Assembly: GCA_902787555.1 (NCBI GenBank)
Contig: CADAGO010000026.1
Coordinates: 1 to 38,026 of the forward strand
DNA length: 38,026 bases
From: an uncultured Bacteroidales bacterium
GTDB taxonomy: Bacteria > Bacteroidota > Bacteroidia > Bacteroidales > Bacteroidaceae
Direction: 5' to 3'
Numbering within the stretch: position 1 is the stretch's first letter; each line of letters opens with the position of its first letter. A program made the translations under genes and the position numbers. The notes beneath the pieces were generated by a model. It did not search any database, was not told the origin of the DNA, and saw nothing but the letters and a program-made list of their open reading frames with translations. Below are positions 7,202 to 14,534 of the stretch, piece by piece.

Positions 7202-7260
7202 AAAAAAGCCCCTCTCCCCTGCCCTCCCAACGACAAGGGAGATGTCTGCAGGACAGAGGG
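7202..7260 (-). terminator. Hairpin with T-run just before the GH2 start codon
   Basis: Plus-strand positions 7210-7221 (CCCTCTCCCCTG) pair with 7249-7260 (CAGGACAGAGGG), 10 of 12 matched. An inner stem CTCCC (7224-7228) pairs with GGGAG (7237-7241). Read on the minus strand, the structure ends in GCTTTTTTC (complement of 7201-7208), only 7 bp from the GH2 start codon. It looks like an intrinsic terminator or attenuator between the two minus-strand genes. Confidence 0.6.
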
Positions 7261-7278
7261 AGCTTGGTTAGAATTGTT

Positions 7279-9753
7279 TTACTTTACAAGATACTTCTTG
7301 CCGCCCTTAATGTACAAGCCCTTAGCAGGCTGGCTCACTACACGGCCCGACAAGTCGTAGATGCGACCGTCGGCTTTCTCGCCTGCAGCAACCGTCTTAA
7401 CGGCAGCATCGTCGTTTCCGATAGTGATGTTGAACGCATAGTACTTATTGTTGTATTTAACATAGAGTGTGGTTGTATAGACATTGTTCAGGTTGGCGTC
7501 ATCAACGACCCATGAGCGGATGGCACCATCAACGAAGCCAACAGTAAATACTGCCTGATCGAAGTCGGCGATAGCCTCTCCCTTTTCGTTGAATGCAAAT
7601 CCATACATGTCGTCGAAGTTGTCGGAAGTGAGTTCGCCTGACGCATCGAATACCATCCAAGTACCCTCGCTCAGCAGGTCGTCCTCGCTACATACGAGTT
7701 CCTCGCAGCAGCGATTGAGATTGAGTGCCACTTCGTCGAAGTCATCGCCCTCAGGATTACGTGCATTGAGCACGAGGTCCTCCTCAGCCACAGGCTTGAT
7801 CTCTACGATCTCCTCGACGAACTTCAGCGTCACGTTCAGCTTCAATGCCTTACCCTCCCAAAGGTTCACGAGGTAGAAGGTACCAGTGCTGTACTCGCCT
7901 GGCTGACGGAAGCCAGGAACAGTGAACCAGTGGATGTAGCTCTCGTAGTACCACATAGCGAAGGCACCGTCGCCAGCGTAGCTTGCAGCGTAAGCATAGT
8001 GGTTCTCGTCCTCAGGTGACATCCAGAAACCACCGCCTCCGTAAGTCGTTGCCTCTGATACGGTATAATAATCAGTGATGCTTCCATCGGCCGTCACACC
8101 ATAGAGCGTACCGGCAGTACCGCCCAGCATCATCTCAGCATCCTGCATGAAGGTCGTTCCGATTTCCCAAGCAGATGCCGACGGCACGAGCTTCACGGTC
8201 ATGTCGTAGTCAATCACCTCACATGTCTCGAAGGTGTACTGAGGACTCATCACCTTCATGTCGACAACCACCTCATAGTAGTGCGTGCCGTCGACCACGA
8301 AGTAGAGAGAACCCGAGCAAACCTCGCCGCCCTTGAAGGCATTAGGCTTGTTGCCCAGACCCATCACAGAGTCAGCGTCAAAGTAGTCCACATAGAACAC
8401 AGCGTTGTCATACGACTGAACAATACCATCTTGTGTCATCCAGAAACCATGAACGTGGTTCTCGTCGCTGTTGTCAGCCGTATACGAGGTAGTGATGCCT
8501 CCAGCAGCATTGTTTCCTGTGAGCACGAAGTCGGCAGCCGTCACCTCCTTGCCCATCGCCTCAGTGAAGAGAGCAGCGATAGAGTCAAGGTTGAGGTCTA
8601 AGTATTCCAGGTCGAGCCAAGTCTTCCTTGGATCACGATCGTTGACAGTCCAAGTCTGGCTGCCCACCTTCGTCAGGTCAGTAATCGGAGTCATGTTAGG
8701 GATGGTGAGCGACAGATGCAGGATGTATGCATTATCACCATAGACAAAGTAGACGTCGCCGTAGCGAGTCTGACCTGGCTTCATGGCATTCAGTGTCTGA
8801 CCGATACCGCAATACAGCCACTGGCCGTTCTCGTCGTCCACATACTGCATGCCCATGATCCAGAAGATGTTATTATCGCGATACAGACCGTTGCGGCACT
8901 CCATGCTCTCCTCTTCCTCGCCCTCGAACTGCACACCTCCACAGAAATAGAATCCAGGAGCAGGTACAGCACCACCATTGTTGGTCAGCTCGCCCCAGTT
9001 GTTCGTCTCCTCATTGAAGGTCTTCACGTGAAGCATATCCTTGAACACTTCCCCCATGTACTCGCTGGTCATACCCAGTGCATCAGCCACGCCGTTGAGA
9101 GGAATCCAGTAATCGGTTGAGCCCCACTCATCGCTGGCTTGTTTCAACTCCTGCGTAATCTCGTAAGTAGTCTCGCCTACGACATTCAACTTAGAGAGGT
9201 CGGTCTGAGGCTCCTTGTCAATCCCATCCGGATAATCCACCGTGAAGGTAAACTCAAAGGTAGCCTTGCCTCCGTTCAGGTTGATAGACACGATACCGTG
9301 AGCCGTCACACCTTTCGGGAATGCATTCGAAGGAACCTGACAAACAGTGAACGAAAGGCGGTCCTCAATGATATCCCATTCGTGGATATATACACCCCAG
9401 ATGGAATTCGCATTGTCCCATGAACAGAAGTCACCATCCTTCGTCATCTCGAAACCACCATACTGCTCACTGTGGAATGTATAAGCCACAGTAGAGGTCT
9501 CGAGTTCGAAGAAGCCGTTTGTCTGATAGTCGTTTGAGTTCGTTGCCTTGGCCGCACGTTCGTCCAAAGCATCCACCAACTGACCCGGTGTACACTGCAA
9601 CTGAGCAGCCACCTCACTTAGTTTGAAATCGACATCGATGCCCTCCGTCCAATTAAAGCGCTGAACATCGTGAACATCAGCCTTAAACTGTGCCTTCATG
9701 CCGAGCGACGCCAGCATCATGACACTCAATAGAAACGTAAACATTCTTTTCAT
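7279..9753 (-). CDS. Large secreted protein with five DUF4859-like repeats and sorting-type tail
   Basis: About 824 residues from MKRMFTFLL; MLMKRM at 9759 is an equal alternative start. The leader MKRMFTFLLSVMMLASLGMKAQ is a signal peptide. The body is about five diverged units of roughly 140-160 residues, each with a GF(W/E)M-x-x-D-G strand motif, then an acidic FYV/VYI strand, and a closing LYFV-(Y/N)-x-x-x-Y-x-x-x-(V/I) strand set, as in DUF4859-type domains. It ends in DGRIYDLSGRVV...KGLYIKGGKKYLVK, the tail common on Prevotella/Bacteroidetes secreted proteins. It is rich in D/E and aromatic residues. The likely role is glycan binding or surface adhesion, inferred only. It precedes the GH2 gene on the same strand. 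Confidence 0.8.
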   Translation of the reverse strand: MKRMFTFLLSVMMLASLGMKAQFKADVHDVQRFNWTEGIDVDFKLSEVAAQLQCTPGQLVDALDERAAKATNSNDYQTNGFFELETSTVAYTFHSEQYGGFEMTKDGDFCSWDNANSIWGVYIHEWDIIEDRLSFTVCQVPSNAFPKGVTAHGIVSINLNGGKATFEFTFTVDYPDGIDKEPQTDLSKLNVVGETTYEITQELKQASDEWGSTDYWIPLNGVADALGMTSEYMGEVFKDMLHVKTFNEETNNWGELTNNGGAVPAPGFYFCGGVQFEGEEEESMECRNGLYRDNNIFWIMGMQYVDDENGQWLYCGIGQTLNAMKPGQTRYGDVYFVYGDNAYILHLSLTIPNMTPITDLTKVGSQTWTVNDRDPRKTWLDLEYLDLNLDSIAALFTEAMGKEVTAADFVLTGNNAAGGITTSYTADNSDENHVHGFWMTQDGIVQSYDNAVFYVDYFDADSVMGLGNKPNAFKGGEVCSGSLYFVVDGTHYYEVVVDMKVMSPQYTFETCEVIDYDMTVKLVPSASAWEIGTTFMQDAEMMLGGTAGTLYGVTADGSITDYYTVSEATTYGGGGFWMSPEDENHYAYAASYAGDGAFAMWYYESYIHWFTVPGFRQPGEYSTGTFYLVNLWEGKALKLNVTLKFVEEIVEIKPVAEEDLVLNARNPEGDDFDEVALNLNRCCEELVCSEDDLLSEGTWMVFDASGELTSDNFDDMYGFAFNEKGEAIADFDQAVFTVGFVDGAIRSWVVDDANLNNVYTTTLYVKYNNKYYAFNITIGNDDAAVKTVAAGEKADGRIYDLSGRVVSQPAKGLYIKGGKKYLVK

Positions 9754-9800
9754 AAGCATCTCATTATTAGTGTTAGTTATAAAGATTGATTTTTCGGTGT

Positions 9801-9808
9801 CAAAGGTA
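9801..9808 (-). promoter_or_regulatory. -7 box of the DUF4859-like gene
   Basis: The complement reads TACCTTTG, matching the Bacteroidetes TAnnTTTG consensus, about 45 bp upstream of the start codon. A TTG-containing -33 region can be placed further upstream but is weak. Confidence 0.6.
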
Positions 9809-9915
9809 CAATTTATTATTGAAACAACCAAATCTTTTTGCCATTATTTCTAATAAGCAGACAAAATGTAACAGAATCGTAACACGTTTTCTTTCCTCAG
9901 GTCGGAGATTATGCG

Positions 9916-9923
9916 TAACTTTG
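9916..9923 (+). promoter_or_regulatory. -7 box of the Na+/phosphate cotransporter gene
   Basis: TAACTTTG followed by GCAGCGC, 21 bp before ATG 9945. This promoter shows that translation must start at 9945 rather than at upstream in-frame codons. Confidence 0.65.
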
Positions 9924-9944
9924 CAGCGCATAAAGAAAAAGTAT

Positions 9945-11702
9945 ATGATAGGATTATTTGACTGGATGGACGAAACGACACGACAGACGTTCTTCATCGC
10001 ATTTACATTGTTAGGCTCGTTAGCCCTGTTGGTTTTTGGTATGAAAATGATGAGCGAGACGCTCCAGAAGATGGCAGGACCAGGATTGCGACATGTTTTG
10101 GGACGCATGACCACCAACCGCTTCACAGGCATGCTAACGGGTGTTGTAGTAACCAGCGCAGTGCAAAGTTCAACTGCGACAACCGTGATGACGGTATCGT
10201 TTGTCAACGCAGGACTGCTGACCCTTGCTCAGGCCATCAGCATCATCATGGGAGCCAATATCGGCACCACACTCACCGCCTGGATCATGTCGGCAGGATT
10301 CTTGTCGTTCAATGTGACCGACTTCGTGTGGCCCGCATTCGTGCTGGCGCTCATCCTGATATACAGGAAACGTCAGGCCAATATCGGATATTTCCTCTTC
10401 GGCATCGCATTCATGTTCCTCGGCTTGGGGACACTTCGTCAGACAGGCACCGATATGCGATTGGGCGAACAGCAGGCCGTGCTCGATTTCTTCGCCTCGT
10501 TCGATCCCCAAAGCTACCTCACCACCTTATTATTTTTATTGATAGGTGGAGTACTGACCATGTGTGTCCAGTCGTCTGCAGCCGTTATGGCCATTACGAT
10601 GATTCTATGCTCGAGCGGAGCACTCCCCATCTATCAGGGTATCGCATTGGTGATGGGTGAGAATATCGGCACAACCGTCACCTCAAACCTCGCCGCCCTG
10701 ACCGCCTCGACCCAGGCACGCCGCGCAGCCTTTGCTCACATGTTCTTCAACCTATTTGGCGTGTGCTGGATGATGATTGTGTTCCATCCGTTCGTCGATA
10801 TGGTCTGCAACCTTGTGGGCTACGACACAGAACTGACACGCGAGGCAGGCGAGACTTTGTTCCTAGCCAATGCAGCCAAACTGAGCATTGTGCTGGCAGC
10901 ATTCCACACCTGCTTCAATGTTGCCAATACACTGATTCTCATCGGCTTCATCCCTCAGATTGAAAAGATCGTTTGTGCAGTCATCAAACCCAAGAACGCA
11001 GATAAAGGTAAGAGCGAAGACGACGACCCAACCCGTCTGGTTTATATCGAAGGCGGTCTGATGCAAGCACCTGAAATCGCAGTACTGCAGGCACAGAAAG
11101 AGGTGGGCCACTATTCCGAGCGCACCACCCGCATGTTTGGCATGATTTCATCGATGCTCGAGCCAATGAACGATGAGCAATTCGAGCAGATGTTTGAGCG
11201 AGTGGAGAAATATGAAGGCATTTCCGACCGCATGGAAATCGAGATTGCCAACTATTTGGGGAAAGTAAGCGGTGAGCGACTGAGTGACGACACGAAAGGG
11301 AAGATACGCTCTATGATGCGCCAGATAGGCGAGATAGAAAGTATTGGCGACTCGTTCTACAACCTGGCACGTACCCTCAATCGTCAGCGCAAACAGAAAG
11401 AGATGTTTACAGAAGGTCAGCTGCAGAACGTCCATCAGATGATGAATCTCGTCGAGGCTGCCATCATACAGATGAACCTTGTGCTGCAAGGCAGGAAAGA
11501 AGACTACACTGTGGACGAGACCTATCGCATCGAAAACGAAATCAACCTGATGCGCGACCGACTCAAGGCCGACAACATCAATGCCATCAATGCTCGCGAG
11601 TACAGTTATGCTCTCGCAACCCACTATTCTGACTTTATCAGCGAATGTGAACACCTTGGAGACTATATTGTTAACGTTGTAGAGGCGCGATTTGGAAAAT
11701 AA
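9945..11702 (+). CDS. Na+/phosphate cotransporter family protein with PhoU-like tail
   Basis: A 585-residue inner-membrane protein. The N-terminal two thirds hold 8-9 hydrophobic segments and the family's two inverted repeats: QSSTATT (74-80) followed by GANIGTT, and a second QSSAAVMA followed by GENIGTT. These serine/threonine-rich motifs form the Na+ and phosphate path in NptA/SLC34-type carriers. The C-terminal 180 or so residues are soluble, helical and resemble PhoU, a common fusion in this family. ATG 9945 follows the -7 box and gives the natural start MIGLFDWMD. The next genes are a PhoB/PhoR-like pair, which supports a phosphate role. Export or another anion is a remaining alternative. 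Confidence 0.9.
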   Translation: MIGLFDWMDETTRQTFFIAFTLLGSLALLVFGMKMMSETLQKMAGPGLRHVLGRMTTNRFTGMLTGVVVTSAVQSSTATTVMTVSFVNAGLLTLAQAISIIMGANIGTTLTAWIMSAGFLSFNVTDFVWPAFVLALILIYRKRQANIGYFLFGIAFMFLGLGTLRQTGTDMRLGEQQAVLDFFASFDPQSYLTTLLFLLIGGVLTMCVQSSAAVMAITMILCSSGALPIYQGIALVMGENIGTTVTSNLAALTASTQARRAAFAHMFFNLFGVCWMMIVFHPFVDMVCNLVGYDTELTREAGETLFLANAAKLSIVLAAFHTCFNVANTLILIGFIPQIEKIVCAVIKPKNADKGKSEDDDPTRLVYIEGGLMQAPEIAVLQAQKEVGHYSERTTRMFGMISSMLEPMNDEQFEQMFERVEKYEGISDRMEIEIANYLGKVSGERLSDDTKGKIRSMMRQIGEIESIGDSFYNLARTLNRQRKQKEMFTEGQLQNVHQMMNLVEAAIIQMNLVLQGRKEDYTVDETYRIENEINLMRDRLKADNINAINAREYSYALATHYSDFISECEHLGDYIVNVVEARFGK

Positions 11703-11706
11703 TTCG

Positions 11707-11714
11707 TACCTTTG
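11707..11714 (+). promoter_or_regulatory. -7 box directly before the response regulator start
   Basis: TACCTTTG lies wholly in the 17-bp gap between the transporter stop and ATG 11720. The predicted transcription start would fall at or within a few bases of the ATG, so the message would be leaderless or nearly so. Confidence 0.5.
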
Positions 11715-11719
11715 CACCC

Positions 11720-12391
11720 ATGAAGCAACGCATCCTGGTAGTCGACGATGAGCACGACTTGTGCGAAATTCTGCGTTTCAACCTCGAAACGGCAGGATAC
11801 GAAGTTGTTGTGGCATATTCGGCAGAAGAAGTCCAAGCCCATGATGTGACTCGCTTCCAATTGATACTGCTCGACGTCATGATGCCAGGCATATCGGGCT
11901 TCGAGCTGGCGAGGCAGCTCAAGTCATCAGAGCGTACAGCCGGCATCCCCATCATCTTCCTCACAGCCAAAGACACAGAAGAAGACACGTTGCACGGCTT
12001 CGAACTCGGAGCAGACGACTACGTTGCCAAACCATTTTCCCTGCGCGAAGTTCTGGCTCGTGTCAAGGTGGTGTTGGGACGCAGCATCTCTCATGCAAAC
12101 GAAATCCGTTTCCACAACCTCTACATGGATGTGCAGTCACGCAGAGTAACTCTCAACGGACAGGACGTAGACCTCACCAAGACAGAATTCAGCATCCTCC
12201 ACCTCCTGCTGACCCATCAAGGTCATATCTTCACCCGCAGCGAACTGATTGAGCAGGTGTGGCCGGCCGATGTAGTGGTGAGCGAACGAACAGTCGATGT
12301 GAATCTCACCCGTCTTCGTAAGAAAATCGGAGAATATGCATCATGCATTTGCAACAAAACCGGCTTTGGCTACTACTTTGAAGGAGTATGA
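11720..12391 (+). CDS. OmpR/PhoB-type response regulator
   Basis: 223 residues: receiver domain (about 1-118) with the acidic pair VVDDEHD, phospho-acceptor D52 in LLDVMMPG, T/S switch in FLTAKD and K in VAKPFS; then a winged-helix DNA-binding domain (about 130-222) with the TKTEFSILHLLL and RTVDVNLTRLRKKI segments of the OmpR/PhoB class. It activates or represses promoters when phosphorylated. It overlaps the kinase by 4 bp (ATGA) and follows the phosphate cotransporter by 17 bp, so a PhoB-like role in phosphate control is likely but not proven. Confidence 0.93.
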   Translation: MKQRILVVDDEHDLCEILRFNLETAGYEVVVAYSAEEVQAHDVTRFQLILLDVMMPGISGFELARQLKSSERTAGIPIIFLTAKDTEEDTLHGFELGADDYVAKPFSLREVLARVKVVLGRSISHANEIRFHNLYMDVQSRRVTLNGQDVDLTKTEFSILHLLLTHQGHIFTRSELIEQVWPADVVVSERTVDVNLTRLRKKIGEYASCICNKTGFGYYFEGV

Positions 12392-13314
12392 AAAAACGTA
12401 AACTGACAGAAGGACGCAAAATGTTTCTGAGCGTGATGGTCATCTTTGCCCTCTACGCCATCTTCTTCATTCTCTTCGAAGACTACGACCGCAGCCATCT
12501 GCAGCCTTTCAACGAAGCAAGCGACTGGCACTTGCTGATATTCTCCTTCGTGGTAATGGGAGGGCTTGCCTGGCTCTTGCATCGCTATTCCCACCGTATG
12601 GACGAACGTATCAGTCGTGAGCAGACAGAAAAAGAAAACAAAATGCGCCGCGAGCTCACCCACAACATTGCCCACGAACTGAAAACCCCAGTAGCCAGCA
12701 TTCTGGGCTATACAGAGACCCTGCTTGAGAACCCCGACATTTCACCAGAGATGCAGAAACAGTTTCTGGAGCGTACCCACATTCAAGCCGAACGCCTCAC
12801 TGCCCTGTTGAAAGACGTTTCGATGCTCAACCGCATGGACTACGCAGCCGAACAGCTGAAATTCATGCGTGTCGATATAGCTGAACTGGTAAAGGAAATC
12901 ACCCAAGAGGTATCGCTGACCCTAGCAGAAAAACACATGATACTGAAAAACTACATGCCAGAAGATATCACCATCAACGGCAACCCGATGTTGCTATACA
13001 GCATTTTCCGCAACCTGTTCGAAAACTCCATGAACTACGCAGGCGAAGGTACCCAAATCGAAATCTATGCTGAGCAGAGAGAAGACCATTGGGCATTCAC
13101 CTTCAGCGACAACGGGAAAGGAATCGCTCCGCAGCACTTACCTCGCATCTTCGAACGCTTCTACCGCATCGACAAAGGGCGAAGTCGCACACTCGGAGGA
13201 ACAGGACTCGGACTGGCTATCGTGAAAAATGCTGTAAAAATGCACGAAGGCACTATCGAGGCACGCGAAAGAGAAGGAGGCGGCCTCACGTTCCTCTTCA
13301 CATTGCATAAATAA
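12388..13314 (+). CDS. Membrane sensor histidine kinase, PhoR-like
   Basis: A 308-residue kinase with two transmembrane helices (about 12-30 and 48-65) joined by a short periplasmic loop of about 18 residues, which leaves little room for a ligand-binding sensor. A HisKA domain has H96 in NIAHELKTP, followed by an HATPase domain with N box (LFENSMNYA), DNGKG, FERFYR and GGTGLGLAIVK. It partners the overlapping response regulator. The minimal sensor suggests signal input through a partner, as with PhoR and the Pst/PhoU system; the neighbouring transporter with its PhoU-like tail could supply this. No PAS domain was seen. Confidence 0.92.
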   Translation: MKKRKLTEGRKMFLSVMVIFALYAIFFILFEDYDRSHLQPFNEASDWHLLIFSFVVMGGLAWLLHRYSHRMDERISREQTEKENKMRRELTHNIAHELKTPVASILGYTETLLENPDISPEMQKQFLERTHIQAERLTALLKDVSMLNRMDYAAEQLKFMRVDIAELVKEITQEVSLTLAEKHMILKNYMPEDITINGNPMLLYSIFRNLFENSMNYAGEGTQIEIYAEQREDHWAFTFSDNGKGIAPQHLPRIFERFYRIDKGRSRTLGGTGLGLAIVKNAVKMHEGTIEAREREGGGLTFLFTLHK

Positions 13315-13368
13315 GGAGTTAGAGGAGTTAGAGAAGTTAGAGAAGTTAAAGAAGTTAGAGAAGTTAGA
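13315..13368. repeat. Six 9-bp tandem repeats after the kinase stop codon
   Basis: Six consecutive units of (G)(G/A)AGTTAGA type (GGAGTTAGA x2, GAAGTTAGA, GAAGTTAAA, GAAGTTAGA x2) begin at the base after the TAA. It is a short minisatellite, possibly variable in copy number. Confidence 0.8.
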
Positions 13369-13462
13369 GAAGGGAATAGCAAAAGACATCTCCTATCGAA
13401 TAAAAATGCCTCAATTGACTCATTTTGCATCCAAAAAATATGTTTTTTCAACAAAAAAATCG

Positions 13463-13470
13463 TATCTTTG
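13463..13470 (+). promoter_or_regulatory. -7 box of a long leader before the DUF6266 gene
   Basis: TATCTTTG followed by GCAAAG. The nearest gene downstream starts at 13790, so the transcript would have an untranslated leader of about 310 nt that contains both 11-bp repeat arrays. The ATG at 13480 in this leader opens only a four-codon frame (MKIP). Confidence 0.55.
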
Positions 13471-13551
13471 CAAAGTAAATGAAAATCCCCTAAAATCATC
13501 TTAACCATGTAGGTTTATTTCGAATCTAACAGACAGCAAGAAAGTCTAAGT

Positions 13552-13595
13552 CAACACTAAGACAACTCTATGTCAACTCTATACCAACTCTATGG
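13552..13595. repeat. CAACTCTAT tandem array, four units of 11 bp
   Basis: Units start at 13552 (CAACACTAAGA), 13563 (CAACTCTATGT), 13574 (CAACTCTATAC) and 13585 (CAACTCTATGG), exactly 11 bp apart. The last two bases vary while the CAACTCTAT core is kept. Confidence 0.8.
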
Positions 13596-13610
13596 TAGCG
13601 CATAGGTACC

Positions 13611-13654
13611 GAAGGGGTATCAAAGGGGTATCAAAGAGGTATCAAAGAGGTTCC
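13611..13654. repeat. AAAGRGGTATC tandem array, four units of 11 bp
   Basis: Units GAAGGGGTATC (13611), AAAGGGGTATC (13622), AAAGAGGTATC (13633) and AAAGAGGTTCC (13644), again at exact 11-bp spacing. It lies 15 bp after the CAACTCTAT array and is unrelated in sequence. The rest of 13370-13789 shows no gene. Confidence 0.8.
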
Positions 13655-13789
13655 TCATATGTCTCTATAATCCCCTCTAAGGTTTCGCTATATGCTCACA
13701 TATACAATAGGTTAGAGATAAGCATGAGAAGGGTGAGAGGTGATAGTAAGGACGATTGGAGTTAAGTAATAATAACAAACAATACGAAT

Positions 13790-14407
13790 ATGGCAAAGAA
13801 TAAAGGAGAACAGATCAGCGGTGCTATAGGTGATGTCATCTATAGTTCGTGGAAAGGGCGTGCGTATGTGAAGCGTCGGCCCAAATCGGTAGCCAATCCA
13901 AGGACAGAGAAACAACAGAGCCATCGCAATGGATTTGGTGCGCTCTCCCGCCTTTCTTCAGCCATGAAGGAAGGTCACAAGATAGGACTTCATGCTTGGG
14001 CCTTGAGAGAAAAACTCGACACTTTTAGTGCTTTCAAGAAAATCAATAAAAACTGCTATAGTGCAGATGGAATCGACTATGCTCGCGTTTGCATCAGTCG
14101 TGGGTCAGTTGAGCGCTCCTACGTCACCTCTGCAAAAGTAGATAATCAAGGAGTGGTTCATGTCACGTTCCACAGCAATACGACACTAGAAAACCAAAAC
14201 GACCAGTTCTTTCTCTTTGTCTGCTGTCCCGACCAGCGCGAAGGCCGTTGTGCTGCCCCAGTTGCACGCACAGCAGGCGAAGTACATGCCTCCATCCCAG
14301 CAGAATGGATGGGCCACCCACTCCATTTATACGCCTTTATGAAAGCAGAGAAAGGTAATCGCACCTCCGACTCTGACTACGTAGGGCAATTCTGCACAAG
14401 CGAGTAA
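13790..14407 (+). CDS. DUF6266-family protein
   Basis: A 205-residue protein without signal peptide or membrane helix. The N-terminus has the DUF6266 pattern: a glycine-rich SGAIGDVIYSSWKG, then RAYVKRRPKS, NPRT and a Q-rich QQSHRNGF helix. The basic N-terminal 60 residues suggest nucleic-acid contact, an inference from charge only. The C-terminal part (about 95-205) looks like a beta-sandwich with FFLFVCCP and an aromatic LHLYAFM strand. The family is abundant in Bacteroidetes and has no established function that I know of. It stands alone behind a repeat-rich leader. Confidence 0.75.
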   Translation: MAKNKGEQISGAIGDVIYSSWKGRAYVKRRPKSVANPRTEKQQSHRNGFGALSRLSSAMKEGHKIGLHAWALREKLDTFSAFKKINKNCYSADGIDYARVCISRGSVERSYVTSAKVDNQGVVHVTFHSNTTLENQNDQFFLFVCCPDQREGRCAAPVARTAGEVHASIPAEWMGHPLHLYAFMKAEKGNRTSDSDYVGQFCTSE

Positions 14408-14504
14408 GTGTGGAGCCAAGTAACAATTGACTCCTTCGAAGACCAATTGTGCCTTAGAATGAAAGATTTATTCTATTTTATTTTGCAGTTCGCTTAACTA
14501 TTGT

Positions 14505-14512
14505 TATTTTTG
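14505..14512 (+). promoter_or_regulatory. -7 box of the thioredoxin-like gene
   Basis: TATTTTTG followed by GCAAACC, 22 bp before ATG 14535. Upstream, ACAATTG (14423-14429) and CAATTGT (14444-14450) form a hairpin after the DUF6266 gene that lacks a T-run. Confidence 0.45.
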
Positions 14513-14534
14513 CAAACCAAAACTTTATGATGTC

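Noticed and set aside
9786-9944. N-terminal extension of the phosphate cotransporter
   Set aside because: It would begin before the -7 box at 9916 and adds a sequence unlike the family's start.
13161-13508. Minus-strand repetitive frame with serine/threonine-leucine repeats
   Set aside because: It arises from reading the 9-bp repeats and the kinase gene in reverse.
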